Origin: an uncultured Bacteroides sp.
GTDB lineage: Bacteria > Bacteroidota > Bacteroidia > Bacteroidales > Bacteroidaceae
Direction: 5' to 3'
NCBI GenBank assembly: GCA_905203765.1
Contig: CAJKXC010000003.1
Span: 1 to 64,000 of the forward strand
Length of the DNA: 64,000 nt
Shown here piece after piece: positions 7,616 to 15,207 of this stretch. The notes beneath the pieces are model-generated. The model was not told where the DNA came from and searched no databases. It saw only the letters and a list, made by a program, of their open reading frames with translations. A program made the translations under genes and the position numbers. How positions within the stretch are numbered: position 1 is the first letter of the stretch; the number at the start of each line of letters is the position of its first letter.

Positions 7616-8930
7616 TCCAATCGACTTCCGCCTGGTTTCCCTTCGGAAGAGAAATAAACAAATCGTGTACTCCGGTAGGAGCAGAACTTACCGGAGTACT
7701 CACTACCGTCCAGTTTCTGCTTTGTGGAATATCGACGGATGCGATGACGGGACCATTTTTGCCGGCACGTATTTGCAGCACACCGCCCGCAGCGGAGTTC
7801 ACCCGTACGTTTACCTTCCTCACTTTATCTTTGCCAAAGTCCACCCGATTGTATTGCAGCCAGGCATCCTTACCATTAAAGATTGCCTTCCAGCCTTCAA
7901 ACTTATTCGCTTCATCCAAGAAGGCGATGGAAGTTCCCGCAGGGCTTATACTGCTGTAACGGTCTATCTGAATAGGGGTACGGGCATCGGTAATACCTAC
8001 TCCGCGTAAAGTCGGGATAACCTTCCGAATGGTTCCGTCGGCATTGAAAGAAAGGGAGTCGATTCGCACGGATCTGTTCTTGTCAAACTCGGGAGAGTAA
8101 TCGTTATGGTGATAAAACAGGTACCACTGACCGTTATATTCTACGATAGAATGGTGATTCGTCCAACAGGCGGTAGGCGACTGTTCCATGATAATCCCCT
8201 TAAACTCAAAAGGCCCCATCGGAGTGTCGCCCATGGCGTACGCCAGTGTTTCGGTTTTGTCCTGCACCCAGGGGAAGGTGAAGTAATATTTTCCGTTGCG
8301 CTCAAAGACGAACGGACCTTCTTTAAAGCCTTCGGGCAATCCATCTACCACCACCGGCTCGGAAGCCAGTTCCAGCATATTGTCTTTCAGCTTTGCCATA
8401 GACATTCCATGCCCTGCCCAGTAGATATAACTTTGACCGTCTTTATCGACCAGCACGCAAGGGTCTATGCCGCTTACCCCCTCGATGGCATTCATCTCGG
8501 GTTTAAAAGGGCCATAAGGTTTGTCCGCTGTGGCAACTCCCACCGCAAAACCGGTCTTTCCCTCGCCTTTGAGGGTGGAAGGGAAATAGAAATAGTACTT
8601 GCCATTCTTATAGACACAGTCGGGCGCCCACATGGAATAAGAATCCGGCTGCACCCACGGCACATTTTCCTGGCTGACAATGATGCCATGATCCTTCCAA
8701 TCCACTAGATTGTCGGAAGAAAAGACGTGATAGTCCGCCATACAGAACCATTCTTTCAGCCGTTCGATGGGGCTGGGAATGTCGTGTGAAGGATAAACAT
8801 ACATCTTTCCTTCAAAAACTCTTGCCGTAGGATCGGCAGTGAATTGGTCTCTGATGATGGGATTCTGCGCTTCAACCATATTGGCAGAGAGCGCAAGAAG
8901 AGCAAGGGTAAGCAATTGTTTGTATTTCAT
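7599..8930 (-). CDS. Glycoside hydrolase family 43 enzyme with CBM6-like C-terminus
   Basis: Secreted enzyme likely to remove arabinose or xylose from plant polysaccharides. With the ATG at 8930 the protein has 443 residues; GAAAGA lies 5 bases upstream of that ATG, while an ATG at 8942 lacks such a site. A signal peptide ends near VEAQ. The five-bladed GH43 core shows its three acidic residues: base Asp in FTADPTARV, Asp in GIDPCVLVDKDG and acid Glu in EGPFVFERNGKYY. About residues 310-443 form a beta-rich module (SAAGGVLQIRAGKNGPVIA, GVHDLFISL) like CBM6. It has no SusCD next to it. Exact substrate unknown. Confidence 0.87.
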   Translation of the reverse strand: MKYKQLLTLALLALSANMVEAQNPIIRDQFTADPTARVFEGKMYVYPSHDIPSPIERLKEWFCMADYHVFSSDNLVDWKDHGIIVSQENVPWVQPDSYSMWAPDCVYKNGKYYFYFPSTLKGEGKTGFAVGVATADKPYGPFKPEMNAIEGVSGIDPCVLVDKDGQSYIYWAGHGMSMAKLKDNMLELASEPVVVDGLPEGFKEGPFVFERNGKYYFTFPWVQDKTETLAYAMGDTPMGPFEFKGIIMEQSPTACWTNHHSIVEYNGQWYLFYHHNDYSPEFDKNRSVRIDSLSFNADGTIRKVIPTLRGVGITDARTPIQIDRYSSISPAGTSIAFLDEANKFEGWKAIFNGKDAWLQYNRVDFGKDKVRKVNVRVNSAAGGVLQIRAGKNGPVIASVDIPQSRNWTVVSTPVSSAPTGVHDLFISLPKGNQAEVDWISFGK

Positions 8931-8967
8931 GGTATCTTTCATTAAAGTATGAGTATTCTTAGGTTAT

Positions 8968-9001
8968 AAAGCACCGCACATTTCAGTATGCGCGGTGCTT
9001 T
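8968..9001 (-). terminator. Hairpin after the monooxygenase gene
   Basis: AAAGCACCGCACAT (8968-8981) pairs with ATGCGCGGTGCTTT (8988-9001), one mismatch. On the minus strand it follows the small monooxygenase gene; the T-run is short, so termination is plausible rather than certain. Confidence 0.5.
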
Positions 9002-9012
9002 CGCTCTTTATA

Positions 9013-9288
9013 TCAGAAGGTGAACTTCTCCAGCTTCATGGAAGCCAGCCCCTGTATCTTCGGAACCAGCGTCACAAAATGAGCTGCCCCCTCGTGTGCT
9101 GTCAACGACTCGGCATCTTGCCACGTTTCGCAAATCATAAGAACATCACTGCGAGTGGCGCTCTCAAAAATATCATAGGCAATGCAACCCTTGTCTTTCA
9201 AAGAACATGCTACCAATTCTTTGGCAGCCTCTAATACGGCGGCACGATTCTCCGCGCTTACCTGAATAAAAACATTTAGTCTAATCAT
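9013..9288 (-). CDS. Antibiotic biosynthesis monooxygenase (ABM/YgiN-like) protein
   Basis: Small 91-residue dimeric alpha-beta barrel protein of the ABM superfamily. Family traits visible: strand RLNVFIQVSAENRAAVLEAA, then GCIAYDIFES, then CETWQDAESLTAHEGAAHF with the conserved W and H. YgiN-type members are quinol monooxygenases, but many homologues have no known substrate, so the reaction is not assigned. A -7 box (TAAATTTG, minus strand, 9314-9321) lies 26 bases upstream. Cytoplasmic; no signal peptide. Confidence 0.8.
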   Translation of the reverse strand: MIRLNVFIQVSAENRAAVLEAAKELVACSLKDKGCIAYDIFESATRSDVLMICETWQDAESLTAHEGAAHFVTLVPKIQGLASMKLEKFTF

Positions 9289-9313
9289 ATCTGTATATAT
9301 TTTAAGTATCTCG

Positions 9314-9321
9314 CAAATTTA
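9314..9321 (-). promoter_or_regulatory. -7 box of the monooxygenase gene
   Basis: TAAATTTG on the minus strand, matching TAnnTTTG, 26 bases before the ATG at 9288. Confidence 0.55.
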
Positions 9322-9535
9322 AGCAGAATAAATCAAAAACCGTGCAATTATTCCTCAAGTGTGTTACCCAATTCCACACTTTTCCACATTTTATTTATAA
9401 TCAAAAGTATGGTGCTTCACTAATATACGATTGAAAAACAAGCACATACAGAAAAGATCATGTTTTTGGCATCCCCTTTGTCCTATAGTTAGCGTTAGAA
9501 ACAATAAACAAAATACTCACTTAAACTTTACAATT

Positions 9536-9853
9536 ATGAAAAAAGTATTAGTAGCATTAGCAATGATTTTGGGAGCAGGTAGTTCTGTAGCATTCGCACA
9601 GGAAGTAAACAACTCAGCAGAAGTAGCCACAGTGGCTCAGGTTCCACAAGACGAATTTGTAAAGATGGATCCCACCCAATTGCCACAAGCCGTTATGCAG
9701 ACACTGGGAAAAGATTACGAAGGAGCTTCTGTAAAAGAAGCCTACGTGAAGGAGAAAGACGGTGCCAAGGTTTACAAAATAGTAGTTTCCGCTCAGGACG
9801 GTACTGAAACAACTGCTATTTTGAATGAAAAAGGTGAAGCTGTAAAAGAATAA
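9536..9853 (+). CDS. Small secreted PepSY-like protein
   Basis: 105-residue exported protein. The ATG at 9536 begins a clear signal peptide (MKKVLVALAMILGAG, cleavage near AFAQ); longer in-frame readings would bury it. The mature part reads TQLPQAVMQTLGKDYEGASV then KVYKIVVSAQDG and a final TTAILNEKGEAVKE, the alternating helix/strand pattern of the PepSY-like family (PF11396 type) common in Bacteroides. Role unknown, presumably periplasmic. The gene stands alone and ends at a strong terminator. Confidence 0.72.
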   Translation: MKKVLVALAMILGAGSSVAFAQEVNNSAEVATVAQVPQDEFVKMDPTQLPQAVMQTLGKDYEGASVKEAYVKEKDGAKVYKIVVSAQDGTETTAILNEKGEAVKE

Positions 9854-9883
9854 GCTTCCCACGATGTAGGTAACTCATGGTGG

Positions 9884-9922
9884 ACAATTCCGGTTCGTGG
9901 TGAATCGGAATTGTCTTTTTTG
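9884..9922 (+). terminator. Intrinsic terminator
   Basis: ACAATTCCG (9884-9892) pairs perfectly with CGGAATTGT (9906-9914), followed by CTTTTTTG. Confidence 0.85.
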
Positions 9923-10046
9923 TATTCACCGTTCTTAAAAAGTAAATTGTTACTAATTCCTTTCCGCTCCATGAACCAATGTCTTTTCGGACACGTTGTC
10001 TAAGCAGAATTGATTTTAATTTTAACCGTTTAAAACTAACTTAATT

Positions 10047-10340
10047 ATGAGATGTAAAAATTCTAATTTCCTGATCGGACTGGGAATAGGTTCGGTTGTA
10101 GGAGCACTGATTTATCACTTTTCCCGCACACCAAGAGCTGAAAAATTGAGAAGCGAAATGTGCCATGCCATGCACAAAGCAGGTCACGAAGCCAAAGAAG
10201 CATTCCACGCTGCCGAAGAAGAAGCGTTGCACGCCGGCGTAAAGGCAGCGGATAAAATGGCGGATGAAGCACACGAAGCAGCCGAGAAAGCAGACAGCCT
10301 GAAGAATAAGGTACATACCTTTGCCGATGCAAAGAAATAA
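10047..10340 (+). CDS. YtxH-like small membrane-anchored protein
   Basis: 97 residues. An N-terminal glycine-rich membrane helix (FLIGLGIGSVVGALIYHF, about 8-25) is followed by a long charged amphipathic helix rich in Ala, His, Glu and Lys. That is the YtxH/gas-vesicle-like pattern of small envelope or stress proteins. His is unusually frequent in the tail (AMHKAGHEAKEAFHAAEEEA), which might bind metal, though this is a guess. Function unknown. It ends at a bidirectional terminator shared with the convergent HxlR gene. Confidence 0.7.
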   Translation: MRCKNSNFLIGLGIGSVVGALIYHFSRTPRAEKLRSEMCHAMHKAGHEAKEAFHAAEEEALHAGVKAADKMADEAHEAAEKADSLKNKVHTFADAKK

Positions 10341-10353
10341 GATTCACCCAAAA

Positions 10354-10389
10354 AAACAGATTGCTAAATAGGTATTTAGTAATCTGTTT
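10354..10389. terminator. Bidirectional terminator between convergent genes
   Basis: AAACAGATT/AATCTGTTT outer stem (10354-10362 with 10381-10389) and CTAAATA/TATTTAG inner stem (10364-10370 with 10373-10379), with A-rich and T-rich flanks on opposite sides. Confidence 0.75.
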
Positions 10390-10403
10390 CCTTTCTCAGA
10401 CAA

Positions 10404-10754
10404 TTAGTTTTGTACACTCCGGCGGTTCAGTATATCGTCCATATGCTCCAAAGCCCAGCTAACCAACGATTCGATATGCGGCATCAGGCTACGCCCTGTT
10501 TCCGTGAGGCTATACTCCACACGTGGCGGAACTTCGGCATACACTTTCCTAATGATCAGTCCATCGGTTTCCAACGAACGGAGCGTCACCGTCAGCATAC
10601 GCTGGGAAATGTCACCTATTGTTTTCTGAATATCGCCGAAACGCATTGTTCCATTTGCTTTCAGAGTCACCAGGATAAGCATCGTCCATTTATCGCCAAG
10701 CCCGCTCAGCACATCCCGTATCGGACAAACATCTATACGATGAAAGTTTTCCAT
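10404..10754 (-). CDS. HxlR-family winged-helix transcriptional regulator
   Basis: 116-residue DNA-binding protein of the HxlR/MarR-like type. It has the hallmark CPIRDVLSGLGDKWTMLIL near the N-terminus (Cys10 is a candidate redox-sensing residue), a recognition region ISQRMLTVTLRSLETDGLI and the wing YAEVPPRVEYSLTETGRSL. HxlR proteins often sense aldehydes or oxidants. It is divergent from a DJ-1/PfpI gene, and the shared 165-bp gap holds two perfect 8-bp inverted repeats, so it probably controls itself and that gene. That regulation is inferred. Confidence 0.9.
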   Translation of the reverse strand: MENFHRIDVCPIRDVLSGLGDKWTMLILVTLKANGTMRFGDIQKTIGDISQRMLTVTLRSLETDGLIIRKVYAEVPPRVEYSLTETGRSLMPHIESLVSWALEHMDDILNRRSVQN

Positions 10755-10783
10755 ATTTTAACAGTTCCTAATTGATTGAACAT

Positions 10784-10850
10784 CAACAATGGTTACATTG
10801 TTGTAACTATCTAACATTCAAGTTCCTTCTTGTTTATATCAGACAAGAAG
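10784..10850. promoter_or_regulatory. Two inverted repeats, likely HxlR operators
   Basis: CAACAATG/CATTGTTG (10784-10791 and 10796-10803, 4-nt spacer) and CTTCTTGT/ACAAGAAG (10826-10833 and 10843-10850, 9-nt spacer), both perfect. The second ends 2 bases before the -7 box of the DJ-1 gene, where a bound regulator would block or remodel transcription. Confidence 0.6.
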
Positions 10851-10852
10851 CA

Positions 10853-10860
10853 TAACTTTG
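10853..10860 (+). promoter_or_regulatory. -7 box of the DJ-1/PfpI gene
   Basis: TAACTTTG fits TAnnTTTG; about 60 bases before the ATG at 10920. Confidence 0.65.
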
Positions 10861-10919
10861 CTGTACAAAAGTAATAAACTTACTGAAAATAACTATTGTC
10901 TTACTTAATAATTAAAATT

Positions 10920-11450
10920 ATGGCAAAGAAAGTTGCAGTTTTAGCAGTCAATCCGGTCAATGGATTCGGATTATTCCAGTATCTCGAAGCATTCTTTGAG
11001 AATGGTATTTCCTATAAAGTATATGCCGTGGCAGACAGCAAGGAAATCAAAACAAATTCCGGCATCACGCTGATGGCAGACGATGTAGTAGCCAACCTGA
11101 AAGGACACGAAGACGAGTACGATGCTCTGGTATTCGCTTGCGGCGATGCAGTGCCCGTGTTCCAGCAGAATGCAAGCAAACCGTATAACATTACGATGAT
11201 GGAAGTAATCAAGGCTTTCGGCGAGAAAGGCAAAATCATGATCGGTCACTGTGCCGCTGCCATGATGTTCGACTTCACCGGAGTGACGAAAGGCAAGAAA
11301 GTAGCCGTTCACCCTTTGGCAAAGCCTGCCATCCAGAATGCAGAAGCTACCGGCAATCCATCGGAAATTGACGGAAACTTCTACACCGCCCAAGACGAAA
11401 ACCATATCTGGACGATGATGCCGAAAGTGATTGCCACACTGAAAGCATAA
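10920..11450 (+). CDS. DJ-1/PfpI family protein
   Basis: 176-residue cytoplasmic protein of the class-I glutamine-amidotransferase-like fold. The start MAKKVAVLAVNPVNGFGLFQYLEA matches the first strand-loop of the fold. The nucleophile elbow is GHCAAAMMF (Cys near residue 108), and an acidic residue (FACGDA) lies near 77. DJ-1/PfpI members include glyoxalases, chaperones and amidases; this one cannot be assigned further. It is divergent from the HxlR regulator, so an electrophile or redox response is a reasonable guess. The ATG at 10920 directly follows the AT-rich leader; an upstream in-frame start at 10896 is less likely. Confidence 0.82.
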   Translation: MAKKVAVLAVNPVNGFGLFQYLEAFFENGISYKVYAVADSKEIKTNSGITLMADDVVANLKGHEDEYDALVFACGDAVPVFQQNASKPYNITMMEVIKAFGEKGKIMIGHCAAAMMFDFTGVTKGKKVAVHPLAKPAIQNAEATGNPSEIDGNFYTAQDENHIWTMMPKVIATLKA

Positions 11451-11457
11451 TAAAGCA

Positions 11458-11497
11458 AGAGAGAGTGTCTGATTTATTCTTTAGACACTCTCTTTTT
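11458..11497. terminator. Bidirectional terminator
   Basis: AGAGAGTGTCT (11460-11470) pairs perfectly with AGACACTCTCT (11483-11493), then TTTT; it sits between the convergent DJ-1 and TIGR02757 genes. Confidence 0.8.
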
Positions 11498-12201
11498 CAT
11501 TTATGATTCACCCCGTAACCGAACAAGGCAAAATCTCCGAAACACGGATCATCGGGAAAGACCTCTGCCAACGCAGCAGTAATCCGGCGGGCATTTTTCA
11601 GGGAGAAAGTCTCCGTCTCGGTAAGCCCCAAGGCACAAGCCACACGGCAGACATGGGTATCTAAAGGAATTACCAGATCCCGGCAATCAAAGCCCTGCCA
11701 AATACCGAAGTCCACTTCCGGTCCCCGGCGTATCATCCAGCGCAGAAACATATTCAGCTTCTTTTGGGGGCTTTTAGGGGAAACATCCAAAAATGCACAA
11801 AGCTTCTCCATTGGCGTGCCGGAGTACGCCAGCAAAGCATCTTCAAGACTGTCAAAACGGGAATATGCCGCGTGCAACCGCTTGAAGCAAGAGTAGAAAT
11901 CAGCATAAGAAAGCATACGATAAAAGCTGCTGCTGTCTGTCGAAGGGAAATCTCTCTCCCACCGACGCGACAATACATATTTATAAGGAGAAGCCCCCAT
12001 CAAGGTATGGAGTTCATCCGCTTTCTTTAAGATCTGCTTGCGGTTGCCAAAGCTCATGATAGCCGTCAGCAAGCCACTCACTTCAATGTCCTGCTTCTGC
12101 ACGTACCGATGTGGGAATTGCACCGGATCGCTCTGTATAAAGTCGGCACAATGATAAGTTGCCGCCCATGCTGATAATTGTCGCTTTATATCTTCTGTCA
12201 T
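11497..12201 (-). CDS. TIGR02757 (DUF2400) family protein
   Basis: 234-residue protein of a conserved family of unknown function, frequent in Bacteroidota. Recognisable stretches are QKQDIEVSGLLTAIMSFGNR near the N-terminus, FLRWMIRRGPEVDFGIW and IPLDTHVCRVACALGL. The DTHV segment resembles the helix-hairpin-helix DNA glycosylase (EndoIII) fold, where DTHV occurs after the HhH motif, so a DNA-related role is possible. The start is set at 12201 because a -7 box (12211-12218) leaves only a few bases of leader. A longer start at 12225 would lie upstream of the transcript. Confidence 0.82.
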   Translation of the reverse strand: MTEDIKRQLSAWAATYHCADFIQSDPVQFPHRYVQKQDIEVSGLLTAIMSFGNRKQILKKADELHTLMGASPYKYVLSRRWERDFPSTDSSSFYRMLSYADFYSCFKRLHAAYSRFDSLEDALLAYSGTPMEKLCAFLDVSPKSPQKKLNMFLRWMIRRGPEVDFGIWQGFDCRDLVIPLDTHVCRVACALGLTETETFSLKNARRITAALAEVFPDDPCFGDFALFGYGVNHK

Positions 12202-12210
12202 ACTAATTTG

Positions 12211-12218
12211 CAAATATA
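12211..12218 (-). promoter_or_regulatory. -7 box of the TIGR02757 gene
   Basis: TATATTTG on the minus strand, 9 bases before the ATG at 12201. This implies a leaderless or near-leaderless mRNA. Confidence 0.6.
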
Positions 12219-12253
12219 GCAACATCGGACAACTCCCCTATCCCTTTTCCTCT

Positions 12254-12261
12254 TATTTTTG
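12254..12261 (+). promoter_or_regulatory. -7 box of the AraC-family gene
   Basis: TATTTTTG, about 25 bases before the preferred ATG at 12287. The other in-frame ATG at 12266 lies at or before the expected transcript start. Confidence 0.55.
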
Positions 12262-12286
12262 CAGCATGAAAAAGCCCAATAGAACT

Positions 12287-13144
12287 ATGCAACAGAAAAA
12301 GACAACGCAAGAAGAGTATCAAAAGTGTGTGAATGCAGTGGTAGATTACATCAATCTGCACCTCGGAGAAGAAATTGACCTGAAATCACTGGCCGCGATT
12401 TCCCATTTCTCCCCGTTCTACTTTCACCGCATCATGAAAGCCTTCCTGGGCGAACCCATCGGTACGTTTATAGTCCGGACGCGTACCGAAGCCGCCGCCC
12501 GATTGCTGCGTTATTCCAACCTGCCGATAGCAGACATTGCCTACCGTATAGGCTATTCTTCCTCTTCATCGCTATCGAAAGTATTCAAGCAGTTCTATGG
12601 CATTTCACCATTAGAGTATCGTAACAATAAAAACTTTGTAATTATGAAACCAGCCATTATCCGTCCGGAACTGGAACTAAAGCGGGAAATCAGAGAAGTT
12701 CCCGCAAAAAATGTAATTTATATCCGCTTATTCGGAGACTACAAGCTGAATGACTATTGCGGCACATGGATGCGCCTCTTCCAGTTTATCCAGGAGCAGA
12801 AACTACCGATGGGTGAAGTGATGCCGTTCTGTATCTATCACGACGACCCCAAGGTGACTCCGACCGAAAGATTGCGTACCGATGTATGTATGGTTATGCC
12901 CGAGGCTGTCAGTCCTAAAGGTGACGTCGGCTCCAAGCAAATACCTGCCGGGCGCTATGCCATCTTCTTGTATAAAGGTTCTTACGAGCATCTACAAGCC
13001 GTCTATGATACCATTTATGGTAAATACATTCCCGAAATGGAGTGCACCCTACGGGATGAACCCAGTGCGGAACGTTATATGAACGACCCGTCGACAACGG
13101 CACCGGAAGAACTGCTAACGGAGATTTATATTCCCGTAGAATAA
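12287..13144 (+). CDS. AraC-family regulator with GyrI-like effector domain
   Basis: 285-residue transcription factor. The N-terminal AraC DNA-binding domain has two helix-turn-helix units: DLKSLAAISHFSPFYFHRIM and IADIAYRIGYSSSSSLSKVF followed by YGISPLEYR. From about residue 120, a GyrI-like/SOUL-type effector-binding domain follows (IREVPAKNVIYIRLFGDY, IPAGRYAIFLYKGSYEHL). That is the Rob/SbmC-like layout, which in other bacteria senses small amphipathic or toxic molecules. Target genes unknown; the DJ-1/GNAT/RlmJ-like cluster downstream is a candidate. The start at 12287 fits the -7 box at 12254-12261. Confidence 0.88.
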   Translation: MQQKKTTQEEYQKCVNAVVDYINLHLGEEIDLKSLAAISHFSPFYFHRIMKAFLGEPIGTFIVRTRTEAAARLLRYSNLPIADIAYRIGYSSSSSLSKVFKQFYGISPLEYRNNKNFVIMKPAIIRPELELKREIREVPAKNVIYIRLFGDYKLNDYCGTWMRLFQFIQEQKLPMGEVMPFCIYHDDPKVTPTERLRTDVCMVMPEAVSPKGDVGSKQIPAGRYAIFLYKGSYEHLQAVYDTIYGKYIPEMECTLRDEPSAERYMNDPSTTAPEELLTEIYIPVE

Positions 13145-13160
13145 ACGAGAAACTTTTCCC

Positions 13161-13286
13161 ACTATATGTAAGGCCTCATATAGTACACACTTATTCGTTC
13201 CACTATAGGGGGAATTGCGTTCTGATACAATGAAAATTGCGTTCCACTGCAGTGGTATGATTTTTCTCCTATAGAGGAACGAATAA
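13161..13286. repeat. Nested palindromes in the AraC/DJ-1 gap
   Basis: Three inverted repeats in 126 bases: ACTATATG/CATATAGT (13161-13168, 13177-13184); a long pair of about 23 bases at 13191-13214 and 13264-13286 (shared TTATTCGTTCC, then CTATAG); and the perfect palindrome CCACTGCAGTGG (13244-13255). GTTCCACT recurs inside. No ORF. Could be a small non-autonomous repeat or a transcript end structure. Confidence 0.65.
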
Positions 13287-13359
13287 ATCTTAGTAACTCC
13301 ACCACTTAATAACCATATCTTTTGGAGATAATTATCGCATTGATTCTCTTAAATAAATG

Positions 13360-13367
13360 TAACTTTG
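13360..13367 (+). promoter_or_regulatory. -7 box of the 13399 gene
   Basis: TAACTTTG; TTG at 13340-13342 is a possible -33 element, 17 bases upstream. Confidence 0.6.
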
Positions 13368-13398
13368 CAGCAAAAGAAAGGAGAACAAAAATAGAGTC

Positions 13399-13989
13399 AT
13401 GAAAAAAGAAGTAATCTTCGTCTTATTAAATGAATATGCCGACTGGGAAGGTGCTTTCATCGCCTCTTCCCTCAATGCCGGAGTAATGCCAGGCAGTGAA
13501 GTGAAATATACCACAAAAGTAGCAGCTCCTACAATGGATGCCGTGCGTTCCATCGGCGGTTTCCACACCCTGCCCGATTATAGTTTCCAGACAATACCCA
13601 CAGACTATGCAGCATTGATACTGATAGGTGGTATGCAATGGGGTTCTTCGGAAGCTGAACTAATTGTACCATTCGTGCAAGATGCTTTACAACGTGGGAA
13701 AATAGTAGGTGCAATCTGCAACGCAGCTTCTTTCATGGCAAAGCATGGCTTTCTGAATGATGTAAAACATACCGGGAACACCGTACAGCAGCTAAAGTTA
13801 TGGGGCGGCAACCGATATACGAACGAAGCCGGATACCAAGAGCAGCAAGCCGCCAGCGACAAGAATATCGTCACAGCCAACGGCACAGGACAACTGGAAT
13901 TCTGCCGCGAACTGCTTCTACTGCTCGAAGCCGACACACCGGAAAGAATTCAGGAATCATATAATTTCTATAAGAACGGATTCGTATAG
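13399..13989 (+). CDS. DJ-1/PfpI (type 1 glutamine amidotransferase-like) protein
   Basis: 196-residue cytoplasmic protein. First strand VIFVLLNEYADWEGAFIAS holds the conserved Glu near 18, a hallmark of the DJ-1/PfpI group. The nucleophile elbow is GAICNAASFMAKHG (Cys near 109). LILIGGMQWGS is the strand before it. The N-terminal YADWEG resembles YdeA/ThiJ-like proteins. The exact reaction is unknown; a protease label used for some homologues is not supported. It opens a three-gene run with a GNAT protein (43-base gap) and an RlmJ-like gene (7-base gap). Confidence 0.82.
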   Translation: MKKEVIFVLLNEYADWEGAFIASSLNAGVMPGSEVKYTTKVAAPTMDAVRSIGGFHTLPDYSFQTIPTDYAALILIGGMQWGSSEAELIVPFVQDALQRGKIVGAICNAASFMAKHGFLNDVKHTGNTVQQLKLWGGNRYTNEAGYQEQQAASDKNIVTANGTGQLEFCRELLLLLEADTPERIQESYNFYKNGFV

Positions 13990-14032
13990 TAAATGGAAGT
14001 TTGCATTCATTCACCAAAGAAAGGGAAACATC

Positions 14033-14296
14033 ATGGAGTACATCATCAATCACCAACCCGAACGCCACTTGTTCACCACCGAAGTAAACGGCTATACAGC
14101 CTATGTAGAATATCGCCTGGATAACGGCAGCCTGGACATTCTTCATACAGTTGTCCCCCCGCCCATTGAAGGGCAGGGCATTGCGGCGGTCCTTGTCAAA
14201 AGGACCTATGAATATGCGGCAGAACAAGGACTGAAGCCGAAAGCAACTTGCTGGTATGCTGCGAAGTGGTTGGAGAGGCATCCGGAAATGAAATAG
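14033..14296 (+). CDS. Small GNAT N-acetyltransferase (YjdJ/NATD1-like)
   Basis: 87-residue protein of the small GNAT group. The acetyl-CoA binding loop is visible as PPPIEGQGIAAVLVKRTYEY, and the group's C-terminal signature is ATCWYAAKWLERHPE. At this length it covers only the core fold, which is normal for the group. The acceptor is unknown. It lies 7 bases before the RlmJ-like gene and 43 after the DJ-1 gene, so the three are probably cotranscribed. Confidence 0.82.
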   Translation: MEYIINHQPERHLFTTEVNGYTAYVEYRLDNGSLDILHTVVPPPIEGQGIAAVLVKRTYEYAAEQGLKPKATCWYAAKWLERHPEMK

Positions 14297-14303
14297 CGTA
14301 ATC

Positions 14304-15155
14304 ATGTCAACCTATACCCACTACGGCAAACAAGCCGATATGCTGAAACACTTGGGCCTATGCGATGTGTTGAGCAAGGAAAAGCCACAAGTATATGTGG
14401 AAACGAACTCGGCATGTGCCCAATATAGTATGCAACATTCTCCCGAACAAGAATACGGCATATACCATTTTCTAAAGGAAGCTCCCCGGTTTGCACCTTT
14501 GGCACAATCCCCTTACTATCAGATAGAGAACCAATCCATGCAAAACGAAACGTATATCGGTTCTCCCGGACTTGCCATGAATGTACTGAAAGATACGGCA
14601 GACCGGTATATTTTCTTCGACTTGGAACAGTCTTCACTCGACACTGTACGCGAATACGCAGTACAGCAAGGACTATCGCCACGTGTCACGTTCTATAACT
14701 GCGATTCTATCTCGGGCACATTGGCACTGTTACCTTCATTATCCCCAAAAGCACTTTTGCACATAGACCCGTATGAGATTAACCGTCCCAACGATGATGG
14801 ACATACTTATCTGGATGTATTTATTGAAGCTGCACGGCGGGGTATGAAGTGCTTTCTCTGGTACGGATATATCAATCCGGAAATGAAGAAAAAGTTGAAT
14901 AATGAAATAAAAGAAACAGTGGAACGGTATCAGATAAAAAACTGTATTTGTGTGGAGCTAATCGTAGATTTCATCCGGCAGACTCCCATACCTTGCAATC
15001 CGGGAGTATTGGGCAGTGGGATTTTAACGGCCAATCTTTCAGAAGACTCCAACCAAGCACTGCTAGAAGACGCAGAATTGCTTGCTAAATGTTATGAGGT
15101 CAGTTCCTACAAAGGACACCCAGGTAAAATCTATAAAGACATTATTCTCCAATGA
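14304..15155 (+). CDS. RlmJ-like methyltransferase
   Basis: 283-residue protein resembling RlmJ, the enzyme for N6-methyladenine 2030 in 23S rRNA. Shared features: HYGKQADMLKH (RlmJ HAGNHADVLKH) at the N-terminus, YIGSPGLAM (RlmJ YPGSPLIA), LLHIDPYE (RlmJ LIDPPYE) and LWYGYI before a C-terminal GSGIL. The catalytic motif DPPY is here DPYE, one Pro short, so the family match is divergent and the substrate may differ. Length equals E. coli RlmJ (280). Located at the end of a DJ-1/GNAT unit. Confidence 0.62.
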   Translation: MSTYTHYGKQADMLKHLGLCDVLSKEKPQVYVETNSACAQYSMQHSPEQEYGIYHFLKEAPRFAPLAQSPYYQIENQSMQNETYIGSPGLAMNVLKDTADRYIFFDLEQSSLDTVREYAVQQGLSPRVTFYNCDSISGTLALLPSLSPKALLHIDPYEINRPNDDGHTYLDVFIEAARRGMKCFLWYGYINPEMKKKLNNEIKETVERYQIKNCICVELIVDFIRQTPIPCNPGVLGSGILTANLSEDSNQALLEDAELLAKCYEVSSYKGHPGKIYKDIILQ

Positions 15156-15207
15156 CCGAAAAAACAAATAAATGGGTAAATGCGCCGACAAAGTTAAGGC
15201 AATTCTC

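Noticed and set aside
9431..9535. Upstream extension of the PepSY-like gene
   Set aside because: It would hide the signal peptide starting at 9536.
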